From the NCBI GenBank assembly GCA_037127315.1, contig JBBBDQ010000399.1, forward strand, positions 216,501 through 280,500: a DNA stretch of 64,000 nucleotides. Direction: 5' to 3'. This DNA comes from Ascarosepion bandense (taxonomy: Eukaryota > Mollusca > Cephalopoda > Sepiida > Sepiidae). Below the pieces are notes generated by a model. It was not told where the DNA came from, ran no database searches, and saw nothing but the letters and a program-made list of their open reading frames with translations. The position numbers and the translations under genes are program-made. Positions 52,005-62,096 of the stretch are shown piece after piece. The first letter of the stretch is position 1. Every line of letters starts with the position of its first letter.

Positions 52005-52140
52005 CAGGTTGGATGTGCAGGTGGTGTTAGGTTTAGATACTCGGAATGAGAAATCGGTGATTTAGCATTCACTTACGCACAAATACCGTTAGGAAAGGTA
52101 TTTCTAAATTGTTTCATCCACATGCGATTAATAGCAGGTA
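52005..52140 (+). mobile_element. SINE-B 5' fragment, forward
   Basis: GTGCAGGTGGTGTTAGG, TCGGAATGAGAAATCGG, CATTCACTTACGCACAAATA and GGAAAGGTATTTCTAAATTG; the B-box is deleted. Confidence 0.68.
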
Positions 52141-52950
52141 CGACTGGATCATTGGTAACGAGACTAAGAAAAAAGACACTTCTAAGTTCAAAACTGTATT
52201 CAGTCTTAGTGAGATATATACTTATTTTGTAATTAAAATCCGCTCAGCATAATTTGCAGTATAAACCCCAACTTCCTTTTTGGACAAATACAAATGGGTC
52301 AAAGAAGAAGGGTATAATCAGAAACGAATCTTCATGATGAACATGTGCAATCTCACTGATTCCTAGTGCGTCGCTTAAAATCGAAACAGCTCTGACGACG
52401 GGGAGGCTATTTCGGCTCGATGTCAAATTAGAAAAAAAAATAAAATAAATAAAAATAAGGTTATGAAACACGTATCGTGTCCATTTTTCCAAGCAGGGAA
52501 GAATTTAAATAAAAAAATACAGATACAACGAGACGAAGAGGCGGGCAGGAGCTACCGAATACAAAAGAGCGAAACCCGATTCGGCGAAGCGAATATGCTA
52601 TTAGAATTCCCGATTTATCTCGATATGAGTTCAACTGGAATTCAAGGCCGCACTGCCTCAGGCCAAGAGATCAGAGCCTATTTGTCATTGCGAATATCGC
52701 CAAGATCCGCTTCACGACATCGGCAGCCTTAAGATTTACATTTGTCTTTTCATATACGAACACGCTCGAAAGGTTGCACAGATTAAAGTATCTGATATCG
52801 ACTGTCACCAATTGATTTTTTCACGAGGCTTCTTCCTGTTTGCTCACTCATATTTTATTTTGGCATGTATTAAACTACGACTCACGAGCCACACTTTGAG
52901 CGTTAATATGCGGCTCATGGGAATATATAGTTTGAACTCTTTTTTTCATT
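52141..52950. other. Unrecognised sequence
   Basis: Contains a moderately GC-rich block (52480-52740) with an open frame I cannot identify. No repeat landmark seen. Confidence 0.35.
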
Positions 52951-53224
52951 CAGACAGTCAATTAAGTGCCATACGTGAATCACGCTTGGGCGATCATGTC
53001 TCGAAAGAGACATGACTGACTGGGCAGAAGATTATCCCGCAGTAGGTTGCCATTGCTTTCTGCGGTAGACTGGTTGTCGACCAAGGCTATAAAACCCAAT
53101 CTCTCCTTCTTTGGAAGAAAGAGACGGATTAATACCTTTCCCAAGGGTATTTGCGCGAAAGTGAATGCAATGAATTACAACTGGAATTCGAACTCGGCTA
53201 TCCACTGTACCACAACGCACATAC
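52951..53224 (-). mobile_element. SINE-B copy, reverse
   Basis: GTCAATTAAGTGCCATACG tail, CATGTCTCGAAAGAGACATG hairpin, GGTTGCCATTGCTTTCTGCG and GGAATTCGAACTCGGC. Between B-box and A-box about 30 bases are deleted (CTCGGCTATCCACTGTACC). Confidence 0.87.
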
Positions 53225-53524
53225 CAAAACGTAAATAACAAAAATTATATGCCTTATTAATCATTTAATGGTTATGAATTGAGAACAGTTTGGATTAAAA
53301 CGTTAATCATGGTTAGTAAAACTATTTAAGAATTTAAATTCTAATTTTAATGCTAGATCTGTGTGAGATATTGAGGGAAGGAATGGTAAGATTAAAGAAA
53401 ATACCGATCACCAAAGTTTAGACAGGAATGACAGAAGACCGAGGTCATGAGTAAAGGTAGGATGAGGACCGTAGTCTTGTCATGTAAATTAATGCAGTTC
53501 AACCCAAGGTATTCTATGATGTAA
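53225..53524. other. No recognisable feature
   Basis: Nothing recognised. Confidence 0.4.
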
Positions 53525-54085
53525 TTTTTTTTTCGTCATATCACCCCGAGCAAGGCGGTAACGCCACTGATGTGCAGGGGGCTACGTAAGAGTGAAAAGA
53601 TTTGGAAAGAGAAAGCCTGAAACCACATCCTAAACAGGGAACAAAGGATGAGCCTCTTCACCTGTTCAATAGACGAGGGTGGAGTGTGAACCGGGCGATA
53701 GTTTAATCTATCTACTCCAATTGAAAAAAAATAAAAAAAGAAAAGAGTGAAAAGGTTGGAAGAGAGAAAGCCGGAAACCACATCCTAAACAGGCAACAAA
53801 GGATGAGCCTCTTCACCTGTTCAATAGACGAGGGTGGAGTGTCAACCGGGCGATAGTTTAGTCTATCTACTCCAATTGAAAAAAAATAAAAAAAGAAAAG
53901 AGTGAAAAGGTTGGAAGAGAGAAAGCCGGGAACCACATCCTGAACAGGGAACAAGGGATGAGCCTCTTCAACTGTTCAATAGACGAGGGTGGAGTGTGAA
54001 CCGGGTGATAGCTTAGTCTATCTGCTCCAATTGAATAAAAGAAAAAAAGAAAAGACTGAAAAGGTTGGAAGAGAGTGTTGAAACA
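53525..54085 (-). mobile_element. Mono-SINE with three to four monomers, reverse
   Basis: Tail at the left (CATATCACCCCGAGCAAGGC), then three monomers each with GAGGGTGGAGTGT and AACCGGGCGATAG, linkers AAAAAAATAAAAAAAGAAAA, and the beginning of a fourth (GACTGAAAAGGTTGGAAGAG). The monomers share GACGAGGGTGG, private to this array, so they arose by local amplification. Confidence 0.88.
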
Positions 54086-54257
54086 TTTCAGTGGCAAGTT
54101 TTGTATAAAAGTGTCTGTGAAAATTATATGAAGGAAGATGGCCCCCGCAAATTGTAAGAAACGAAAATAGGAAAATGAAAACAAATTTTCAGCCAGACTG
54201 TGAGGAAGATTTTGCATTCATTGTCAGATGAGATAAACCTTTTTGCTTGATATGCAA
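54086..54257. other. No recognisable feature
   Basis: Short stretch between mono-SINE and HN; nothing recognised. Confidence 0.4.
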
Positions 54258-54780
54258 CCAGCAGTATAACCCGGCGTTGCTCGGGTGTATATAAAGCTTT
54301 AAAACTAATCCATGGTCCAGGAGCTCAGAGACAGACTAAAGAATATTTGTGTGAAGTTTGATGAGAATCGAATAAAGATTGTGGATTTGTATAAAGGACA
54401 TACAGACAGATAAACAGACACACACACAAACATCTTGCCTTTTATATATATATATATTATCGATTTTCTGCACTATTGTAATAACTGAAACCTTGAAACT
54501 TCTGAATATCGTTTCTTATGTCTTTGTCTATGAGCATATCAAATTTGATTAAAAGCGGACCACTCCTTCTATAACCCGATTTTTTCGATTATCGATTTTC
54601 GATATTCATCGGAGGTACCTCGATACAAAACTTATCTAAGAACACTCGCAGATGCTTATAGTACAACTCTGTAAATTTTCAAGAAAATCGGTTCAGCCGT
54701 TTCGGAATCTATAGTTAACGGACGCACACACAGCGATACATACACACACAGACAATGTTCCATTTATAAATAATTTTAGA
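54258..54780 (-). mobile_element. HN Helitron-like element, reverse, both ends
   Basis: Reverse reading starts A^TCTAAAATTATTTATAAATG at 54780 and ends in the hairpin CCCGAGCAACGCCGGG followed by TTATACTGCTGG^T at 54258. Both termini and the A/T junction fit the Helitron rule. Internally deleted, 523 bp. Confidence 0.7.
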
Positions 54781-54989
54781 TTAGATGTGTAAATTTTGTT
54801 CATATCTTGTGGTTCTTAAATAAATGAACATTATTGTATGTTGGTCTTACTTAATCAAGTTTAGCCAACCTTAGCATCTATCAAGAGACGTAAGATTATT
54901 ATAAAATTTAGTCGCCTTCAGGAAATTAGGTTCGCGTTGCAAAATTTACATCTGTGCCCTTGATGTTTATCGTTTATGTTTATTGAAAG
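54781..54989. other. No certain feature
   Basis: Possible upstream decay of the following LINE relic. Confidence 0.3.
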
Positions 54990-55680
54990 CTTTTCACTTC
55001 GAGTACATCTTGCACATATACAAATCAACCATGCTACCGTTCATGCAAGACTGTTGTCATATCTAGTCAAGTCATATCAAGTACTGTTCGTTTCAGTGTT
55101 CTCGACATGCTCCAAAGGAGAATCTGGAGTGTAATTGACAGCTCGACACCAGCCACTTTCTCATCGGCACGATATGGATTCACTTTGTCTCTTCTATGAA
55201 TACTTTCATGGCTTCTGCTCTGATGAACTCAGGTCAATGGTGTCCCATCCGCAAGAATTTACTCGGACAACCAGACTGCCAACAATGTTCAACTCTTTCA
55301 CAGTTAGATCAACCAAATGCAGGCGACAATTCTACTCTACATCAGTTTATTTTCTCGCGATTTCCGCCTGTGGAACTTCCTTCCATATACTTGTATTCAT
55401 TTCTGACGGCTAAACCACCAGGAATTTAAATGCAATAACAATTCCCATCTCTTATCAACTTAACTCTAGCCCTTTGTACATCACCCCGTGTATCTTGTTC
55501 TTTTCTTTTCCCTCTAACTTCGCAACTGTCTTCTCTCCTGCGTTCATATCCTTCTCTTGCCCTTTCTCTTTCATCCCTTGTAGCTGGATCGTCTTTGTCT
55601 TCACTCTCCTACTGTCTATAAAACTTTAACTCTCTTATGTAGTCCGCCTTGCTTAGGATGAAATGTTTTAAAAAAGCATT
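54990..55680 (+). pseudogene. LINE-J RT C-terminal relic with 3' end
   Basis: Reads YILHIYKSTMLPFMQDCCHI, then in another frame LSHRHDMDSLCLFYEYFHGF, CSDELRSMVSHPQEFTRTTR, and later QFIFSRFPPVELPS-type frames. Ends TAGTCCGCCTTGCTTAGGAT then GAAATGTTTTAAAAA, the LINE-J-type 3' terminus. 5'-truncated and frameshifted. Confidence 0.8.
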
Positions 55681-55708
55681 GTCTTGTGAAAAGTTTCTTG
55701 AAAGTTAT

Positions 55709-56031
55709 TGACAGAATAAGTCAGTCAGTTAAGTGCCATACATGATTGGGCGATCATGTCTCGAAAGAGACATGACTGACTGGGCAGAAGATTATCCCAC
55801 AGTAGGTTGCCATTGCTTTCTGCGGTAGACTGGTTCCGACTAAGGCTATAGAACCCAATCTGTCCCGCTATTTAACCCATAACTGGAAGGAATAGACGGA
55901 TTAATACCTTTCCCAAGGGTATTTGCGCGTAAGTGAATACAATGGATTCAACTGGAATTCGAACTCGGCACCCCGGTTTCTTGTTCCGAGCAGATATCTA
56001 CTGTACCACAACGCACATCCTGACAGAATAA
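55709..56031 (-). mobile_element. SINE-B copy with 11-bp target duplication
   Basis: Element 55720-56020 between exact copies of TGACAGAATAA (55709-55719 and 56021-56031). Tail GTCAGTCAGTTAAG, hairpin CATGTCTCGAAAGAGACATG, B-box GGAATTCGAACTCGGC, A-box ACTGTACCACAACGCAC (all reverse). Confidence 0.93.
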
Positions 56032-56485
56032 ACACATCACATAAGTATGTGCTGAATAAGTTTTATCCAGGATAAGTGAATATTAAATGAAGTCATTTTT
56101 GTTGGAAACCAGATTCATAATATTCTTTCGGTTGAAAGATGTTGACTGATTTGTTGTTGGTGTTTTGTTTTTTTTTTGTTGTTGTTTTTTTTACGGGGAA
56201 AGAAAATGAAACTGCATGGAAATCTATTAAGTCGGTGGTAACCAACTTTCCGGATAACCAATTTTCATGATAATTTTCTGGAAAAGGAACGTTAGAGAAG
56301 ACCGATAGGAGGTAAACAAAGATCTTGGTTGCAACATATCTTTAAAAATCTACTACTTACTATCATTTTAACCCAGAGACTGGGATGCATTTGCTAATGG
56401 AATCTAAATCTGTAAATAAAAACAAAGAAAGCTTATTTATTCTATTTCTCAATGTTATTCTAATACGCGTTCTATTTCCCGTACT
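56032..56485. other. No recognisable feature
   Basis: T- and A-rich; nothing recognised. Confidence 0.4.
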
Positions 56486-56518
56486 CTGTGTGTGTGTGTG
56501 TATGTGTGTGTGTGTGTA

Positions 56519-56575
<57 letters not shown>
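56486..56575. repeat. (TG)n(AG)n microsatellite
   Basis: TGTGTG with TATG interruptions, then (GA)n to 56575. Confidence 0.95.
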
Positions 56576-56577
<2 letters not shown>

Positions 56578-56629
56578 CTTCAGAAATGAATTGAGTTCTT
56601 ATATACAACACGTTAAAATTTACCTTCTC

Positions 56630-56804
56630 TGATTCCATGCGCTTATGGCTTAGTGGGGTAGCGACTCCGACTGACACCAAATCGGTCGAGTTTCGATCCC
56701 GGCCAGAAGCAAGTGAATGTGTCTAGACACACTGATGAGCTGTGATACAGCGAAACAGGCTTGTATGTGGTTGACTAATATATATATATATATATATATA
56801 AATT
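56630..56804 (+). mobile_element. SINE-C, short form, best boxes
   Basis: A-box TGGCTTAGTGG (56646-56656) and B-box GAGTTTCGATCCC (56688-56700) fit pol III internal promoters closely and are about 31 bp apart. Then GATGAGCTGTGATACAGCGA, AACAGGCTTGTATGTGG and TGACTAA(TA)n. Confidence 0.83.
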
Positions 56805-56860
56805 AGGACTGTATGCGGATGACTATATATATATATATATAGTCATCCGCATACAGTCCT
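56805..56860. repeat. 56-nt perfect palindrome
   Basis: AGGACTGTATGCGGATGACT followed by TA repeats and then the exact inverse of the same arm. The right arm is the start of the reverse SINE-C; the left arm is a duplicate of the last 20 bp of it in opposite orientation. Confidence 0.93.
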
Positions 56861-57135
56861 GTTTCGTTGTATCACAGCTTATAAGTACGACTAGTCAACC
56901 GATTGCTCTTTGACGTAATTGAAACTCGACTGATTTGACATCAGTAAGGGATTCTAACCCTAAGCTATCAGCGCACAGCGGAGGAAGGCAGTTTTTAGTG
57001 TGTTATGTACACAATGTAAACAAACGCCACTAACCAAGAGTCTTCAATTCATTGCTGATGAAGGATGCATAATTGGTAGTAAGTAGCTACTGTTTTTCAA
57101 ATATGCCATTTCTCCAGAGTGCTCAATCGACAGAC
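56844..57135 (-). mobile_element. SINE-C, long form, reverse
   Basis: GTCATCCGCATACAGTCCTG, CGTTGTATCACAGCTTATAA, B-box (reverse) GTAATTGAAACTCGAC, A-box side GGGATTCTAACCCTAAGC, then ACACTAACCAAGAGTC-type leader and GTAGCTACTGTTTTTCAA, as in the long copies. Confidence 0.78.
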
Positions 57136-57149
57136 GAGAGCATTTGCTT

Positions 57150-57290
57150 GAACATTATTTTTAATGGATACTTGTATTTATGTAGAGACTCCGTTCTTCT
57201 ATAATTGAACAGTACATTTATATATATCTACTAGTTTGAATTATCGAGAAATCTTGTTATGAAAATATGCATCTCCCGTAAAATTCCGTA

Positions 57291-57292
<2 letters not shown>
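57150..57292 (-). mobile_element. SINE-D 3' part, reverse
   Basis: GAACATTATTTTTAATGGAT, AATTGAACAGTACATTTATA, CTACTAGTTTGAATTATCG and AAATATGCATCTCCCG match the 34.3-kb copy's body. The tRNA head is replaced by (TA)n. Confidence 0.6.
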
Positions 57293-57330
<38 letters not shown>

Positions 57331-57333
<3 letters not shown>

Positions 57334-57862
57334 CAAATTTATATAAAACTTAGCAGGGAAATAGCCATTTTCAACATGTCATTTTAAGACATGCATTTTC
57401 AAACCCTTATAAACATAGAATGAGGAAAAATTATAAGCCCGACAGTTAGTAAAGGAAGGGTTTAAGAGGTATTGATGCTTATAGGATTAAGCTAGGAGAG
57501 TTTAAGTAGTAATTGTTTCTTCGTTAGTGGGAGGTATGTGGCTTGACCCTTGAGTTAGGAGTGGTAGGTGATGGGGAAATAACTGCTTAGCCAATTTTTT
57601 AAAAAAACTTTATTGTGACAAATTGTAAGTGTAGGAAAACTATAGCATTTAATACATATTTCTATGACAACAGATACTAATGATCGCCTTAACTTTATTT
57701 AGGAGTATAAATTTACATTTCGAAATTGTAATTTTTTTCTATTGGTCTTTATAGGGTGAAGTTAGCAGAATTTTAGTAGTAGTTTCTTTTTTGGTAGTGG
57801 GAGATATGTGACGAATTGGAAGAAAAAGATACTTATTGTAATTTATTCTTATTTCTATGAAG

Positions 57863-57928
<66 letters not shown>

Positions 57929-58041
57929 CCAAGTGAATAAGGAACGAAGAAAAAAAGCACACCACCTGATGGGACCTTGTAGCTTCAATGTCGAAACAAA
58001 TGTACGATTTTAGTGGCTATATAAAAAATGTACGTTCTAAA

Positions 58042-58076
<35 letters not shown>
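57331..58076. repeat. 746-bp tandem duplication, unit 1 (repeat T)
   Basis: Starts TTGCAAATTTATATAAAACT after a TA run. Contains repeat T (GGTATGTGGCTTGACCC, GCTTAGCCAATTTTTTA, TTTATTTAGGAGTATAAATT), an (AC)n(TA)n run and a repeat F end (CCAAGTGAATAAGGAACGAA, GCTTCAATGTCGAAACAAAT). Unit 2 repeats all of it. Confidence 0.93.
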
Positions 58077-58079
<3 letters not shown>

Positions 58080-58607
58080 CAAATTTATATAAAACTTAGC
58101 AGGGAAATAGCCATTTTCAACATGTCATTTTAAGACATGCATTTTCAAACCCTTATAAACATAGAATGAGGAAAAATTATAAGCCCGGCAGTTAGTAAAG
58201 GAAGGGTTTAAGAGGTATTGATGCTTATAGGATTAAGCTAGGAGAGTTTAAGTAGTAATTGTTTCTTCGTTAGTGGGAGGTATGTGGCTTGACCCTTGAG
58301 TTAGGAGTGGTAGGTGATGGGGAAATAACTGCTTAGCCAATTTTTTAAAAAAAATTATTGTGACAAATTGTAAGTGTAGGAAAACTATAGCATTTAATAC
58401 TTATTTCTATGACAACAGATACTAATGATCGCCTTAACTTTATTTAGGAGTATAAATTTACATTTCGAAATTGTCATTTTTTTCTATTGGTCTTTATAGG
58501 GTGAAATTAGCAGAATTTTAGTAGTAGTTTCTTTTTTGGTAGTGGGAGATATGTGACGAATTGGAAGAAAAAGATACTTATTGTAATTTATTCTTATTTC
58601 TATGAAG

Positions 58608-58677
<70 letters not shown>

Positions 58678-58788
58678 AAGTGAATAAGGAACGAAGAAAA
58701 AAAGCACACCACCTGATGGGACCTTGTAGCTTCAATGTCGAAACAAATGTACGATTTTAGTGGCTATATAAAAAATGTACGTTCTAAA

Positions 58789-58829
<41 letters not shown>
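58077..58829. repeat. 746-bp tandem duplication, unit 2
   Basis: The same sequence with only a handful of differences seen outside the microsatellites (for example GCCCGGCAG for GCCCGACAG, TGAAATTAG for TGAAGTTAG). The (AC)n and (TA)n runs are longer here. Clearly a recent head-to-tail duplication. Confidence 0.93.
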
Positions 58830-58836
<7 letters not shown>

Positions 58837-59330
58837 TATGATAAAAATATAGTTTTAAGGTATGCTATATGCATGGGTTAAAATGCTAGATATCGGGGGC
58901 AGATCGTACATGGATATAAAATTGGCCGTTGAAGTCAATACCAAGGCGTGACGATTGCGTTTCTGTGTGTGTTTATGTGCTTTAAAGCCATCAATAGAAG
59001 CGATGAAAGCATAAAATACTAAAAAGGCATGTACGCAAGGAACCTTTAACTCAAAACTTCGTCAGAAATCAAACTTCTTATTGATATATAAACTACTGAT
59101 AATCCGTGAAGTGCGGATGGACCGATCTTTTCTCCGTAACTCTGGAGTAGTGATGGCGAAGGTAAGACAGACCAGCTAAGTCAAAAACTTTTACTTCTAA
59201 TAATTAAGTGTACATATAATTACCATGATTATTTGAAAAGACTGTTGTTTAACCCATAGCTATGTGGGAGGTATAACATGTGAATTCATGAATGTACGAA
59301 GAACATTACTACAAAAAAAAGTACAATATA
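58830..59330. other. No recognisable feature
   Basis: Nothing recognised. Confidence 0.4.
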
Positions 59331-59660
59331 AGTCAGTTAGTTAAGTGCCGGGTGTGCATTGTGGTGCAGTGGATATCTGCTTGGATCGAGAAATCAGTGA
59401 GCCGAGTTCGAATTCCAGTTGAATTTCTTTCATTGACTTATGCGCAATTACCCTTGGGAAATGTATTAATCCGTTTCTTCCCTCCAGTTATGGGTTAAAC
59501 AACAGGACAGATTGGGTTCTATAGCTTTGGATGACAACCAGTCTACCGCAGAAATGAATGGCAAACTACTGCGGGATAATCTTCTGCCCAGTCAGTCATG
59601 ACTCTTTCCGGAGATGATCGCCCAAACGTCTATCATGTATGGCACTTAGCTGACTGAGTT
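59331..59660 (+). mobile_element. SINE-B, complete, forward, with inverted tail scrap
   Basis: A scrap of reversed tail (GTCAGTTAGTTAAGTGCC, 59332-59349) is joined to a full forward copy: A-box TGGTGCAGTGG (59362-59372), B-box GAGTTCGAATTCC (59404-59416), then all middle landmarks, a decayed hairpin (CATGACTCTTTCCGGAGATGA) and GGCACTTAGCTGACTGAG. Best A and B boxes of the family. Confidence 0.9.
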
Positions 59661-59664
59661 TTGT

Positions 59665-59817
59665 GCTAAAGTTGATATATGCATGAGTAATCATGTCTCT
59701 TTCGAGTTATTACTGACTATGTAGAAGATTTTCCTGCAGTAGATTGCCATTACTTTCTGCTCTTATTAACCAAGGCTATAACCGAATCTGTCCCGTTATT
59801 CAAACCATAAGTGAAAC
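59665..59817 (-). mobile_element. SINE-B 3' half, reverse
   Basis: AATCATGTCTCTTTCGAG, ACTGACTATGTAGAAGATTT, GCAGTAGATTGCCATTAC and AATCTGTCCCGTTATTC. Head half missing. Confidence 0.75.
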
Positions 59818-59887
59818 CGTTAGCATAAAAATTAGGTTACATCCAGCCAGCTTGAAATTAAAATGAGGAGACCTTGCTACCAATCTA

Positions 59888-60180
59888 ATCTGTCAGTTAA
59901 GTGCCATGAATGATACACGTTTGAACGATCATGTCTATTTCTTGTCATAATTTATTAAGCAAAATATTTTCCCGTAGTAATTTGTCATTTCTTCCTTCGA
60001 TGGGCTGGTTTTTCAGTAAACCCAGTCTGTCATGCAATTCAACCAATAGTTAAGTGAAAAAGATTGATTTATACCTTTTCCCAATCGTATTTGCGCGTGA
60101 ATACAAAAAATTCAACTGGAATTCAAACTAGGTTCTCTGATTTTCATTGCGAGCCTCTATCCATATACAACAACGCACAT
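59888..60180 (-). mobile_element. SINE-B, diverged, reverse
   Basis: TGTCAGTTAAGTGCCATGAA tail to CATATACAACAACGCACAT A-box end, with GTATTTGCGCGTGAATAC and GGAATTCAAACTAGG. The hairpin's second arm is mutated beyond pairing. Confidence 0.82.
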
Positions 60181-60182
60181 TG

Positions 60183-60492
60183 TGACTCAGTCAGTCAGTG
60201 AAGAACCATACGTGATACACACTTGGGTGATCATTTCTCGAAAGAAACATGATTGACTGGGCAGAAGATTTTCCTGCAGTAGGTCGACATTACATTTAGA
60301 CTGGTTGCCAACCAAGTCTATAGAACCCAATCAGTCCTGCTATTTAACCCATAACTGGAGGAAGAAGAGACGGATTTATAGCTTTACCAAGGGTATTTGC
60401 ACGTAGGTAATTGCAGCGAATTCAGTTGTAATTCGAACACAGCTCTCCGATTTCTCAATTCGAGTCGATATCCACTGCATCATAGCCCACAC
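60183..60492 (-). mobile_element. SINE-B, complete, reverse
   Basis: CAGTCAGTCAGTGAAGAACC tail, CATTTCTCGAAAGAAACATG (compensated hairpin: T-A pair replaces a G-C pair), GAACCCAATCAGTCCTGC, GTAATTCGAACACAGC and CATCATAGCCCACACC. Follows the preceding copy by three bases. Confidence 0.86.
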
Positions 60493-60514
60493 CCTGAGTC
60501 TATTTTTTCATGTA

Positions 60515-60688
60515 AAGTATTCTTTCAAGACGTAGGCGATCATGGACTCCCACTTGGATCTGTCATTTGTCGCTCTCAATATTTTATCTCTTCCAAACAC
60601 TGCTCAGCCATCATTTTGCTCAGAAGTATCAAGTAGCTCTCGCGCTGCTTTCCCCTATTTCTCTTTCCTTCCATCCGTCATGTGAGTA
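60515..60688 (-). pseudogene. LINE-X-like 3' fragment, diverged
   Basis: AAGACGTAGGCGATCATGGA, TGTCGCTCTCAATATTTTAT and CTGCTTTCCCCTATTTCTCT parallel the 3' coding end of reverse LINE-X copies (CCTAGACAATCATGGCTTTC) at lower similarity. Confidence 0.5.
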
Positions 60689-60838
60689 TTTAACCCATAG
60701 CTGGGGGGAGAAGAGACGGATTTATAACTTTCTCAAGGGTATTTGCACGTAAGTGATTCCAGTGAATCCAGTTGTAATTCAAACACGGCTCTCCAGTTTC
60801 TCATTTCGTGCCGATATTTATTGAATAACAACTCATGT
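60689..60838 (-). mobile_element. SINE-B 5' half, reverse
   Basis: TTTAACCCATAGCTGGGGG, GGGTATTTGCACGTAAG, TTGTAATTCAAACACGGC and TGAATAACAACTCAT. No hairpin half. Confidence 0.75.
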
Positions 60839-61114
60839 GGGATGTTTTATTTGGTTTGAGAAGCAGAATTAGGACAGAGAAGGACATGAACAGTGCGGTT
60901 TTGTCAAAGACACTGAAACAAGGAACGCCATATTTATTATTAGGATGCTCTCCGAAAGGGCAATACAAATTAAGAAAAACGTACACCTGTGCTTTATTGA
61001 TTATGCGAAAGCGTTTGACAAAATAGGCCACAAAGATTTGATGGAGATGCTCGGCTGCCTTGACATACTTGGGAAAGGTTTATGAGTAGTCAAGAATCTC
61101 TACTGGTAACAATC
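60839..61114 (+). pseudogene. LINE-X RT motif A region
   Basis: Third frame reads KKNVHLCFIDYAKAFDKIGH then KDLMEMLGCLDILGKGL, the RT segment with the first catalytic Asp, intact in sequence. Earlier part (FGLRSRIRTEKDMN) is in another frame. Interrupted after KNLYW by SINE-B scraps; resumes at 61336. Confidence 0.72.
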
Positions 61115-61335
61115 TACTGCAGGAAAATTTTCTACATAGTCAGTAATAACTCGAAAGAGACATGATTGCTCATGCATATATCACCTTTAGCACAAAACTC
61201 AGTCAGCTATGTACCATACATGACAGACGCTTGGGCGATCATCTCCGGAAAGAGTCATGACTGACTGGGCAGAAGATTATCCCGCAGTAGGTTGCCATTA
61301 ATTTCTACGGTAGACTGGTTGTCATCCAAAACTTG
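61115..61335. mobile_element. Two SINE-B fragments in opposite orientation
   Basis: 61115-61196 is a forward 3' scrap (TACTGCAGGAAAATTTTC, AACTCGAAAGAGACATGATT); 61198-61335 is a reverse 3' half (CATACATGACAGACGCTTGG to GACTGGTTGTCATCC). They are joined tail-to-tail at CACAAAACTCAGTCAGC and lie inside LINE-X. Confidence 0.75.
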
Positions 61336-61915
61336 TATACGGACAGGTAACGAATTCAGCAGATATACAAAGATAGAAAGGGGTGTAAGACAAGGATGTG
61401 TCTTTTCACCGAATCTGTTCAACTTGTAGAGCGAGAATATTTTGAGGACCCTAGAAGTTATGCCTGGATTCGTCATTGGAGGCCAGACTTTAAACAACCT
61501 GGACAATATCATCAAAGATGATGGAAAAACTTGAAGCAACTGAAATGTGGTTCTACAAAAGGATGCTGCGAATATCATGGCTCCAGCATGTAAGCAATGA
61601 TGAGGTTTTGGAAATGATAGAAACGAAAAGGATATTAATACTGAGCATCAGGAAGAGACAGCTGAAGTTCCTGGAACATGCAATGAGAAAAGAGGGCTTG
61701 GAGAACATGATACTAACAGGCCAGATAGAGGGGAAAAGTGACAAGGGAAAACAGCAGAAAACTTATTTGAAGGATCTGATCAGGTGGATGTCGGAACGGG
61801 GGTTGCATGGTGCAACAGGAGAAAGCGTGCTAAGAGCCACCAGGGATATGGAGACATGGAAAGCCATGATCACCTACGTCCTGAAGGGACAGAGCACATA
61901 GAAGATGAAGAAGAA
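61336..61915 (+). pseudogene. LINE-X RT motif B region to C-terminus with tail
   Basis: CTTGTATACGGACAGGTAAC continues the RT; GVRQGCVFSPNLFNL (motif B, intact) can be read near 61380-61425. A deletion then removes motif C and jumps at about 61510 to LEATEMWFYKRMLRISWLQH, VSNDEVLEMIETKR, LTGQIEGKSDKG, LIRWMSERGLHGATGESVLR and ATRDMETW, stop near 61901, then an AAGATGAAGAAG tail. Confidence 0.82.
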
Positions 61916-62019
61916 CCTTGGATGTACCAGTAGTGTAACTTTTAGCTGCTCAGAATAAAGAAATTACTTTCACATTAGCACAAAAGCTTCTGGTATATTA
62001 AGAATTATTTTCTTCCTTA

Positions 62020-62096
62020 AACTACAAGTTAAACAGAAAGACAGGGTAGGTTATTCAGCCTTGGTTGGCAACCAGCTAAGTAGAAAGAGAATTCAG
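62020..62096 (+). mobile_element. SINE-B middle fragment
   Basis: AAGTTAAACAGAAAGACAGG, TTCAGCCTTGGTTGGCAACC and AGCTAAGTAGAAAG; short. Confidence 0.55.

Noticed and set aside
52463..52732. 89-codon forward frame
   Set aside because: No recognisable motif; composition not distinct enough to call a gene.
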